NCBI GenBank assembly: GCA_934643765.1
Contig: CAKUCT010000137.1
Coordinates: 1-5,251 of the forward strand
Direction: 5' to 3'
Source of the DNA: an uncultured Oscillospiraceae bacterium
GTDB lineage: Bacteria; Bacillota; Clostridia; Oscillospirales; Oscillospiraceae
Length of the DNA: 5,251 nucleotides
Both the position numbers and the translations under genes were made by a program. Under the pieces are notes generated by a model. That model made no database searches, was not told the origin of the DNA, and saw only the letters and a program-made list of their open reading frames with translations. This document shows positions 1-5,250 of the stretch, piece by piece; the stretch's first letter is position 1, and every line of letters begins with the position of its first letter.

Positions 1-50
1 ATGTAGTCTCAGCTTGCCTATACAGTAAGAAAGCAATTTGTTTGAAAGAG

Positions 51-90
51 AAAGCTCCCATCACGGAAAAATACGTGGTGCGGAGCTTTT
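51..90 (+). terminator. Probable intrinsic terminator of an upstream unit
   Basis: Bases 51-58 (AAAGCTCC) are the exact reverse complement of 82-89 (GGAGCTTT). Inside, 59-65 pairs with 74-80 with one G-T wobble, leaving C81 bulged and an A-rich loop at 66-73. The T tract is short (87-90) and overlaps the stem, so this is a weaker terminator than the others here. It probably closes a transcript entering from the left. No convincing coding sequence is visible before it. Confidence 0.5.
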
Positions 91-147
91 GTCTGGCTTC
101 AGCTGACACTATAGAGCACGCAAAATCAAGAAATAGCGCTTAATTTC

Positions 148-156
148 TGCTAGACT
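148..156 (+). promoter_or_regulatory. Candidate extended -10 promoter element of the AraC-type gene
   Basis: TGCTAGACT fits an extended -10 element (TG, one base, then TAGACT at 151-156) about 25 bases before the start codon. No recognisable -35 lies at the right distance. An alternative is TTGTCT (89-94) with TATAGA (110-115), but that spacer is only 15 bases. The gene must start transcription somewhere in this gap because a likely terminator precedes it, but the exact promoter is uncertain. Confidence 0.2.
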
Positions 157-181
157 GTTCACACAGAAGGGACGTGAAGCA

Positions 182-1063
182 ATGAACTGGATTCAGGGTA
201 TTCAGAGAGCGATTGATTATGTGGAAGCAAATATTACGGAGGAAATGGATTTTGAAGAGGTAGCAAAGCAGGCTTACTCGTCTTCATTTCATTTTCAGCG
301 GGTATTCAGTATCCTGTGCGGATACTCGCTGGGGGATTATATCCGGATGCGCAGGCTTTCACTTGCGGGAGAAGAGCTGTCAAAGGGCAATGCAAAGATC
401 ATCGACATCGCCCTGAAGTACAGCTATGATACGCCGGAGAGCTTTTCCCGCGCCTTTACCCGGTTCCATGGCATTTCGCCGAGCGAAGCAAAACACGGCG
501 GCAAAGGGAAAATTTTCACGCCCCTGTCTGTAAAATTAACTTTAACAGGAGGCAGAAAGATGGAGTACAGAATTGAAAAACGCGATGCGTTTCAGGTCGT
601 TTGCAAGCGTAAGCGCGTTGAAAAGCCGCAGTCCGGAACAGCAACGCGGGAAATTACCGAAATGTGGCGCGCGTTTGGTATGGACGGGACAATCAAAAGA
701 CTGGTTTCCTATATGCCGGAAAATCCCGGTATGAGGGGTCTGCTTGGAATCTGCTTTTCCGCGGAGCTTGACGCAAAGCAGTTCCCCTATGGCATTGGCA
801 TGGAGTATGACGGAAGAGCCGTTGACGATGATTTTGAAATTCTGACCATTCCGGCCGGCACATATGCGGTATTTACCAGCAAGGGGAAAATGCCGGATGC
901 GTTCATCGAGACCTACAACCGGATTGTGACCGAGTTCTTCCCGCAGAGTGAGCAGTATGAATACGCGGAAAATGTTGAGTTTGAGGTCTATTCGTCCCAG
1001 AATACCGAAGATCCGAATTATCAGTGTGAAATCTGGATTGCGGTAAAGGAAAAGCAGGCGTAA
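182..1063 (+). CDS. AraC-family transcriptional regulator with C-terminal GyrI-like effector domain
   Basis: A 293-residue cytoplasmic DNA-binding protein with the DNA-binding half first. Residues 8-105 form the AraC double helix-turn-helix: helix-turn-helix 1 is about 22-43, and helix-turn-helix 2 about 72-95, followed by the family signature (ALKYSYDTPESFSRAF, then FHGISPSEAK). Residues 127-293 resemble the GyrI/SbmC/Rob-type small-molecule-binding domain, with IPAGTYAVF at 223-231 and the closing strand EIWIAV at 283-288. In this architecture (known from Rob and BmrR-like regulators) the second domain usually binds amphipathic or cationic ligands and adjusts activation of efflux or stress genes; the ligand and targets here cannot be read from the sequence. 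The start is supported by AAGGGA at 167-172, nine bases upstream. The gene is transcribed alone, with a terminator directly after it. The first part looks less GC-rich than the genes downstream. Family call is firm; physiological role is open. Confidence 0.92.
   Translation: MNWIQGIQRAIDYVEANITEEMDFEEVAKQAYSSSFHFQRVFSILCGYSLGDYIRMRRLSLAGEELSKGNAKIIDIALKYSYDTPESFSRAFTRFHGISPSEAKHGGKGKIFTPLSVKLTLTGGRKMEYRIEKRDAFQVVCKRKRVEKPQSGTATREITEMWRAFGMDGTIKRLVSYMPENPGMRGLLGICFSAELDAKQFPYGIGMEYDGRAVDDDFEILTIPAGTYAVFTSKGKMPDAFIETYNRIVTEFFPQSEQYEYAENVEFEVYSSQNTEDPNYQCEIWIAVKEKQA
547..562 (+). promoter_or_regulatory. Internal ribosome binding site and in-frame ATG at the domain boundary of the AraC-type gene
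   Basis: A perfect AGGAGG (547-552) sits seven bases before an ATG (560-562) that is in frame and encodes Met127, the first residue of the GyrI-like domain. The preceding stretch (about 520-546) is A/T-rich and probably poorly structured. Initiation here would give a free effector domain of 167 residues (560-1063). The arrangement is seen directly; its use in the cell is inference. The site also encodes the linker residues TGGRK, so coincidence with codon choice is possible. Confidence 0.5.
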
Positions 1064-1073
1064 AAGAAAAATT

Positions 1074-1121
1074 ACAGCACGTCCCCGATTGCGTGGTTTG
1101 CAGTCGGGGACGTGCTGTTTT
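1074..1121 (+). terminator. Strong intrinsic terminator after the AraC-type gene
   Basis: CAGCACGTCCCCGA (1075-1088) is the exact reverse complement of 1104-1117, a 14-bp GC-rich stem. Bases 1089-1092 can extend it by four pairs (one wobble) with 1100-1103, leaving a seven-base loop. A T run (1118-1121) follows, and an A-rich stretch (1063-1074) precedes it. It begins 11 bases after the stop codon, so the regulator ends its own transcript. Confidence 0.88.
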
Positions 1122-1172
1122 GAATGCTGGTTTTGAGAGGAGCAGAAAAGAAGAACACTGGTTTGCGGGCGA

Positions 1173-1199
1173 GCCTTGCAGCATACAATGCTGCGAGGT
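1173..1199 (+). promoter_or_regulatory. Hairpin that sequesters the ribosome site of the LysM-GH18 gene, with a sigma-E-like -10 across its loop
   Basis: GCAGCAT (1178-1184) and ATGCTGC (1188-1194) form a perfect inverted repeat with a three-base loop. Pairing continues outward: 1173-1177 (GCCTT) pairs with 1195-1199 (GAGGT), two of the five pairs being G-T wobbles. The full stem is 12 bp and covers most of the Shine-Dalgarno sequence of the next gene. CATACAAT at 1182-1189 matches the sporulation sigma-E -10 consensus (CATACA-T), but no matching -35 is visible 13-16 bases upstream. The structure is clear from the sequence; translational occlusion, promoter use or a repressor operator are all inferred possibilities. 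Confidence 0.5.
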
Positions 1200-1200
1200 G
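1195..1200 (+). promoter_or_regulatory. Ribosome binding site that decides the LysM-GH18 start
   Basis: GAGGTG lies five bases before ATG 1206. The longer in-frame openings at TTG 1176 and ATG 1188 have no Shine-Dalgarno sequence and lie inside the hairpin, and the LysM domain begins immediately at Met1206. Start 1206 is therefore preferred. Confidence 0.8.
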
Positions 1201-1205
1201 ATGTT

Positions 1206-2486
1206 ATGCAGATTCATGTGGTAAAGCCGGGGCAGACGCTCTGGTTCATCGGGCGGGAATATGGCGTTTCGCCGGGGCTTCTGGCGCGGTTCAATGGGCT
1301 GAGCGAGCCGTACCGGCTGGCCGTGGGACAAAGTCTGCTGATTTTGAAGCCGGCGGCGCTCTATACCGTGCAGCCCGGCGATACAGTTTTTCAGATTTCT
1401 CAGCGGTTTTCTCTCGGAAAAAACGAGCTCTACCGGCTCAATCCGAATCTGGCGGCGCAGGAGCGGCTGTATCCGGGACAGGTTCTTGTCACAGCGCTGG
1501 AAGAGCGCCCGGGCCGGGAAATTGAGACGATGGGGTATGCCTATCCGTGGGTCAATGAAGGGGTGCTGCGCGGAATTTTACCGTACGCGGGGTATCTTGC
1601 GCCGTTTACTTACGGCTTTACAGAGCAGGGGGAACTGGTTGAACCGGACGATGCGGCTATGCTGGCGCTGGCAAAGACGTTTGGCGTGCAGACGCTTCTG
1701 CATTTATCCACGCTGACAGAGCAGGGAAACTTTTCTGCCCAGCGGGCAGGACAGATGCTGGAAAATGCGCAGGCGCGCGAGCGGCTGATTGCCAACACGG
1801 TGCGCATCATGCAGGAAAAGGGGTTTGCGGGCGTGGACGTGGATTTTGAATTTTTGGGCCGTGCGCTGGCAGAGCCATATGCGGCGTTTTTAAACGAGCT
1901 GTCATCGTCTGTTCATGCTGCGGGCGGATTTTTGATGGCGGCGCTGGCACCAAAGACATCGGACGATCAGCCGGGGGTTCTCTACGAGGGGCATGATTAT
2001 GCCCGAGTTGGGCAGGCCGTGGATCAGGTGCTGCTGATGACATATGAATGGGGCTATACCTATGGCCCGCCGATGGCGGTGGCCCCGGTGAACGCGGTAC
2101 GGCGTGTGGTGGAGTATGCGTTGGGACGGATTCCGGCGGAGAAGATTCTGCTCGGGTTTCCGAATTACGCTTACGACTGGACGCTTCCGTATGAAGCGGG
2201 GCTGACCCGTGCGACGGTCATCGGCAACGAGACCGCGCCGCAGCTGGCCTTTGACACCGGAAGCGAGATCTTATATGATGAGACGTCTCAGACGCCGTGG
2301 TTTACCTATACGGGAATGGACGGCGCGGTGCACGAGGTCTGGTTTGAGGACGCCAGAAGCAGCGCGGCAAAGTTCCGGCTGATTGAGGAGTACGGTTTGC
2401 GCGGCATCGGGTATTGGAACTTTATGCGGCCGTTTGCTGCAAATTTCAGTTTGTTGAATGCTGAGTTTCAAATCAATCAGGAGTAA
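1206..2486 (+). CDS. LysM-LysM-GH18 glycoside hydrolase, spore cortex-lytic SleL/YaaH type
   Basis: A 426-residue protein with two N-terminal LysM peptidoglycan-binding domains (about 1-48 and 52-97, each with the V-x-PG-x-T pattern) and a GH18 catalytic domain (about 105-420). The catalytic stretch GVDVDFEF carries D211, D213 and acid/base E215; the first Asp of the usual DGxDxDxE motif is Ala208. Other family marks are MTYEWGY (278-284) and GIGYWNF (400-406). Relatives such as Bacillus YaaH/SleL are N-acetylglucosaminidases that cut germinating-spore cortex and are made in the mother cell under sigma-E. There is no signal peptide, which fits a spore-coat or cortex location rather than secretion. 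The length is typical of the family. No terminator is visible before the next gene, so some read-through into it is possible. Substrate and sporulation role come from family knowledge, not from this sequence. The upstream hairpin suggests special control. Confidence 0.92.
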   Translation: MQIHVVKPGQTLWFIGREYGVSPGLLARFNGLSEPYRLAVGQSLLILKPAALYTVQPGDTVFQISQRFSLGKNELYRLNPNLAAQERLYPGQVLVTALEERPGREIETMGYAYPWVNEGVLRGILPYAGYLAPFTYGFTEQGELVEPDDAAMLALAKTFGVQTLLHLSTLTEQGNFSAQRAGQMLENAQARERLIANTVRIMQEKGFAGVDVDFEFLGRALAEPYAAFLNELSSSVHAAGGFLMAALAPKTSDDQPGVLYEGHDYARVGQAVDQVLLMTYEWGYTYGPPMAVAPVNAVRRVVEYALGRIPAEKILLGFPNYAYDWTLPYEAGLTRATVIGNETAPQLAFDTGSEILYDETSQTPWFTYTGMDGAVHEVWFEDARSSAAKFRLIEEYGLRGIGYWNFMRPFAANFSLLNAEFQINQE

Positions 2487-2519
2487 TTGAAAAAAGAGAA
2501 AACTGAAGCCGGACGCGGA

Positions 2520-2547
2520 TTGACAAATGCGAAAAAGAAGATATACT
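2520..2547 (+). promoter_or_regulatory. Near-consensus sigma-A promoter of the DUF362 gene
   Basis: TTGACA (2520-2525), a 16-base spacer and TATACT (2542-2547) make a strong housekeeping promoter. The start is expected near 2554-2556, giving a leader of about 35 bases with AGGAGG at 2580-2585, five bases before the ATG. The block GCCGGACGC (2508-2516) upstream and the ACCAGAA-type sequence after the -10 recur at the SLH-gene promoter. Confidence 0.82.
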
Positions 2548-2590
2548 AAAAAACCAGAAGATTACACTACAAAGGATACAGGAGGAACCT

Positions 2591-3703
2591 ATGGAACAAG
2601 CTAAGGTATATTTTACCAATTTCCGCTGCCACCCCGGTATGAACCAGCAGCAGAAGCTGGAAAAGCTGATGCTGGCGGCGGGCATGGGAAACATTGACTT
2701 TGACGGCAAGATTGTCGCCATCAAGCTGCACTTCGGCGAGGTTGGAAATCTTGCCTACCTTCGGCCGAACTATGCAAAAACTGTGGCGGATTTTGTGAAA
2801 GCCCGCGGCGGCCGCCCGTTTCTGACGGACTGCAACACACTGTATGTCGGCAGCCGGAAAAATGCGCTGGAACATATGGATGCGGCGTATCTGAACGGCT
2901 TCTCCCCATTCTCTACCGGATGTCATGTGATTATCGCGGATGGTCTGAAGGGTTCGGACGATATTGAAGTGCCGGTTGCCGGCGGCGAGTATGTGAAAAA
3001 CGCGAAGATCGGCCGGGCGCTGATGGACGCGGACATTATCATTTCGCTGACGCATTTCAAGGGCCACGAGGAAGCGGGCTTCGGCGGCACGCTGAAGAAC
3101 ATCGGCATGGGCGGCGGCTCGCGCGCCGGTAAGATGGAGATGCACGCGCAGGGAAAGCCGTATGTGGAGACAGAAAACTGCATCGGCTGCGGCCAGTGCA
3201 GCAAGATCTGCGCGCATGGCGCACCGGTGGTAACAAATAAGAAGTGCACCATTGACCACGACAAGTGCGTCGGCTGCGGCCGCTGCATCGCCATCTGTCC
3301 CAAGGATGCGATTACGCCGAAATTTGATGAGAGCGAAGAGGTTCTGAACTATAAGATTGCCGAGTATACGAAGGCGATTCTTGACGGCAGGCCCGGCTTC
3401 CACATTTCGATTGTCCGCGATGTTTCGCCGGACTGCGACTGCCATGCGGAGAACGATGTGCCGATGGTGCCGGATGTGGGCATGTTTGCATCCTTTGACC
3501 CGGTGGCGCTGGATCTGGCCTGCGCGGAGGCGGTCAATCGCCAGCCGGTGCTCCCGGGCAGCCGCCTGGCCGAGCACGGCGATCCGCATGATCACGATCA
3601 TCTGCACGCAATGCACCCGAATACCTGCTGGCACGCGGCGATTGAACACGGCAAGAAGATCGGTCTCGGAACGGACGAGTATACGGTCATTGAAGTAAAA
3701 TAA
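2591..3703 (+). CDS. DUF362 family protein with two 4Fe-4S ferredoxin motifs
   Basis: A 370-residue, probably cytoplasmic iron-sulfur protein of the DUF362 (COG2768-like) family. The N-terminal DUF362 part spans about 1-185 and includes KLHFGE (45-50) and LTHFKGHEEAGFGG (153-166). It is followed by two CxxCxxCxxxC motifs, C197/C200/C203/C207 and C226/C229/C232/C236-Pro237, each expected to hold one 4Fe-4S cluster. The C-terminal part (about 270-370) resumes the DUF362 fold, with SFDPVALDLACAEAVN (301-316), extra cysteines C282, C284, C311 and C346, and a His-rich run at 329-342 (six His in 14 residues). The role of this family is not established; electron transfer or a metal-dependent redox step is plausible. 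The start is secure from AGGAGG at 2580-2585. The gene has its own strong promoter and terminator, so it is probably well expressed and monocistronic. No neighbour hints at a partner. Confidence 0.93.
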   Translation: MEQAKVYFTNFRCHPGMNQQQKLEKLMLAAGMGNIDFDGKIVAIKLHFGEVGNLAYLRPNYAKTVADFVKARGGRPFLTDCNTLYVGSRKNALEHMDAAYLNGFSPFSTGCHVIIADGLKGSDDIEVPVAGGEYVKNAKIGRALMDADIIISLTHFKGHEEAGFGGTLKNIGMGGGSRAGKMEMHAQGKPYVETENCIGCGQCSKICAHGAPVVTNKKCTIDHDKCVGCGRCIAICPKDAITPKFDESEEVLNYKIAEYTKAILDGRPGFHISIVRDVSPDCDCHAENDVPMVPDVGMFASFDPVALDLACAEAVNRQPVLPGSRLAEHGDPHDHDHLHAMHPNTCWHAAIEHGKKIGLGTDEYTVIEVK

Positions 3704-3710
3704 GAAACGC

Positions 3711-3742
3711 CAGCCGGACGCAAAATGCGTCCGGCTGTTTTT
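3711..3742 (+). terminator. Strong intrinsic terminator after the DUF362 gene
   Basis: CAGCCGGACGCA (3711-3722) is the exact reverse complement of 3726-3737, a 12-bp stem with an AAA loop, followed by TTTTT (3738-3742). It starts eight bases after the stop codon. The left arm contains GCCGGACGC, the same nine bases found upstream of both neighbouring promoters. The remaining gap to the next promoter (3743-3836) shows no gene. Confidence 0.92.
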
Positions 3743-3836
3743 GCGATGCACGCAAAATTTATGCGCGCAGTCAGAGCGCCTTCTTTTTGTCAGTAGTTCT
3801 GGGTTTGTGTAATTTTTGTGGAAAAGCCGGGCAATC

Positions 3837-3854
3837 ATTACAGTTATATTACAG
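3837..3854 (+). repeat. Direct repeat of ATTACAG with 11-bp pitch, possible activator site
   Basis: ATTACAG occurs at 3837-3843 and again at 3848-3854, separated by TTAT. The repeats are one helical turn apart and end 14 bases before the -35 of the SLH-gene promoter. That placement fits tandem half-sites for an activator such as a response regulator. The repeat is seen directly; protein binding is inference. Confidence 0.4.
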
Positions 3855-3868
3855 ATGCGGCCGGACGC

Positions 3869-3897
3869 TTGCAAACAAAGCGTGCAGCGTCTATACT
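3869..3897 (+). promoter_or_regulatory. Sigma-A promoter of the SLH-domain gene
   Basis: TTGCAA (3869-3874), a 17-base spacer and TATACT (3892-3897) form a good promoter with a weaker -35 than the DUF362 promoter. The start is expected near 3904, leaving a leader of about 23 bases with TAAGGAGG (3913-3920) six bases before the ATG. GCCGGACGC (3860-3868) abuts the -35 and ACCAGAATATTA follows the -10, both echoed at the DUF362 promoter. Confidence 0.78.
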
Positions 3898-3926
3898 AAA
3901 ACCAGAATATTATAAGGAGGCGGAGT

Positions 3927-5156
3927 ATGAAAAAACGAACCGCTTGCCTGTTTCTCTGCGTTTGCATGCTGCTCTGCCTGGCCCTGCCTGCCGCGGCAGC
4001 GGAAAGCGGCGGAGCGGGCTTTACCGATCAGGGACAGATCCGGAACACCGGCGCGGTGCAGATGCTGGTGGACCTGGGCCTAATTTCCGGCTATACGGAC
4101 GGAACCTTCCGGCCGGAGAAAACCATTACACGCGAAGAGGTTGCAAAGCTTGTCGCCATCTTGTGCACAGAAAACCCGGAGCCGCCGGCAGATATCTATT
4201 TCTATGACGCGCAGAACTCCTGGGCATTGAACTATATCAGCTATTGCGCCGGGCAGGGCATCATCGGCGGCGACGGAGCGGGAAGCTTCCGGCCGAAAGA
4301 TGATGTGACGGCGCAGGAGCTTGCAAAGATGCTGCTGGTCATTCTTGGCCAGGACCCGGCGCGCTACTCCGGCGCGGCCTGGGCAGAGAATGTCAACGCG
4401 GACGCGCAGCAGATGGGTATTTACGCCGGACTGAGCGCGCAGGTGCGTCAGCCGGTGACGCGGGACAACGCGTGTTTACTGATCTATAACGCGATGCGCT
4501 GCCCGGCGATTGCAGACCCGGAGGCTGAGGGGCTGATGCGTTATGTGCTCGATGATCTGATGAACCCGAAGTCCTATCTGGAGGTACGCTACGGTCTGAC
4601 ACGCTATACAGGGGTGCTGACCGGAAACGAATATGCAGATCTGACGACCTACGACGGAAAGCTTGCGCAGGGTGTGACAAAGCTTGCAGGACACAAGGAA
4701 TTTGCCGTGTCGTCTGATCTGAGTCTGCTCGGGCGCAATGTGGATATCTATGTGAAGGACGGACGCGTGGTCGGTATGCCGTGCGCGGTTTCCGGCGAGC
4801 TGAGCTATACGCTTGCAAGCGCGGCGGAACTGAGCAGCATGCTCTCAAGCGGTGCATTCGGCATGGACGCAGACGCGGCATATTACTATAATTTCAATGA
4901 AGCCGGAAGCGACGTTGTGACAAGAACCGGCGCGCGGATCACGGTCATTGACCATGACGGCGATCTGAAGTTTGACACGGTGCTGGTTAACACCTGCCAG
5001 GAAGGGACAGTCACGTCCGTCAGCCCGCTGCGCGTCAGCGTCGGGCAGACGATCCGCGAGGCAGAGAAGTTCAATCTCTCCGATGTCTTTGCGCTGGGCC
5101 AGACGGTCTGGTATCTGGAGGCGGCTGGACAGGGCTATATCCAGAGCGCTGCCTAA
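3927..5156 (+). CDS. Exported SLH-domain (S-layer homology) surface protein
   Basis: A 409-residue secreted cell-surface protein. Residues 1-25 are a signal peptide (KKR, a hydrophobic core with four Cys, likely cleavage after Ala25). SLH repeats follow at about 32-80 (GYTDGTFRPEKTITREE), 92-141 (GGDGAGSFRPKDDVTAQE) and a degenerate third at about 150-192. SLH domains normally bind pyruvylated secondary wall polymers and hold the protein on the wall. The key TRAE-like motif is kept in the first repeat (TREE), altered in the second (TAQE) and third (TRDN), so binding may be weak or rely on repeat 1. The remaining residues 200-409 match no enzyme I recognise; they look beta-rich and include DHDGDLKFD (342-350), an acidic, possibly calcium-binding loop. 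It could be a minor S-layer component or a wall-anchored adhesin-like protein. AGGAGG at 3915-3920 fixes the start. It is transcribed alone. Confidence 0.92.
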   Translation: MKKRTACLFLCVCMLLCLALPAAAAESGGAGFTDQGQIRNTGAVQMLVDLGLISGYTDGTFRPEKTITREEVAKLVAILCTENPEPPADIYFYDAQNSWALNYISYCAGQGIIGGDGAGSFRPKDDVTAQELAKMLLVILGQDPARYSGAAWAENVNADAQQMGIYAGLSAQVRQPVTRDNACLLIYNAMRCPAIADPEAEGLMRYVLDDLMNPKSYLEVRYGLTRYTGVLTGNEYADLTTYDGKLAQGVTKLAGHKEFAVSSDLSLLGRNVDIYVKDGRVVGMPCAVSGELSYTLASAAELSSMLSSGAFGMDADAAYYYNFNEAGSDVVTRTGARITVIDHDGDLKFDTVLVNTCQEGTVTSVSPLRVSVGQTIREAEKFNLSDVFALGQTVWYLEAAGQGYIQSAA

Positions 5157-5173
5157 AACATTTCAAAAAGCAA

Positions 5174-5207
5174 CCCCCATTCCCGTATGGGAATGGGGGC
5201 GTTTTTT
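5174..5207 (+). terminator. Intrinsic terminator after the SLH gene, probably bidirectional
   Basis: CCCCCATTCCC (5174-5184) is the exact reverse complement of 5189-5199, an 11-bp stem with a GTAT loop, followed after CG by six T (5202-5207). On the left an A run (5165-5169) supplies a T tract for the minus strand. It lies between two convergent genes and can serve both; its T tract overlaps the stop codon of the minus-strand gene. Confidence 0.9.
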
Positions 5208-5250
5208 ATCCTTTGAGTGTTTTCTTTGCCTCCAGCAGCGCGTCGTAGAG
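5206..5250 (-). CDS. C-terminal end of a convergent gene, product unknown (partial)
   Basis: Read on the minus strand, the last 45 bases give LYDALLEAKKTLKG and then a TAA stop at 5208-5206. The helical, charged composition is protein-like, and the stop falls right beside a terminator that also works in this direction. The gene begins outside the window, so neither its family nor its size can be given. With only 14 residues the call rests mainly on position and composition. Confidence 0.5.
   Translation of the reverse strand, partial: LYDALLEAKKTLKG

Noticed and set aside
3..137. Open frames at the left edge on both strands (for example plus frame from base 3 to the TAA near 140)
   Set aside because: They run through a hairpin, have no ribosome site or recognisable motif, and are too short to support a gene fragment.
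1124..1201. Possible 25-codon leader peptide ending five bases before the LysM-GH18 start
   Set aside because: Translation through it could open the hairpin, but its ATG follows a terminator T tract and has no properly spaced ribosome site (the nearest G-rich run is in the terminator stem). Kept only as a remote possibility.
1176..1205. Upstream TTG (1176) or ATG (1188) start for the LysM-GH18 protein
   Set aside because: Neither has a Shine-Dalgarno sequence and both lie in the hairpin. GAGGTG at five bases and the LysM boundary favour 1206.
3743..3790. Imperfect hairpin (TGCACGCA with TGCGCGCA) and T-rich stretch after the DUF362 terminator
   Set aside because: The stem is short with an A-C mismatch, and the T run is not adjacent to it. 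It is not convincing as a second terminator or an RNA gene.
2567..3874. Long minus-strand open frame (435 codons) opposite the DUF362 gene
   Set aside because: Its translation is rich in Arg, His and Ala with no recognisable motif, and it covers a gene with clear ferredoxin motifs, promoter and ribosome site. It is the antisense shadow of GC-biased codons.
3818..4207. Plus-strand frame starting at GTG 3818 and overlapping the SLH gene start
   Set aside because: It would start upstream of the predicted promoter, lacks a ribosome site, and its downstream part is a shifted reading of the SLH protein.
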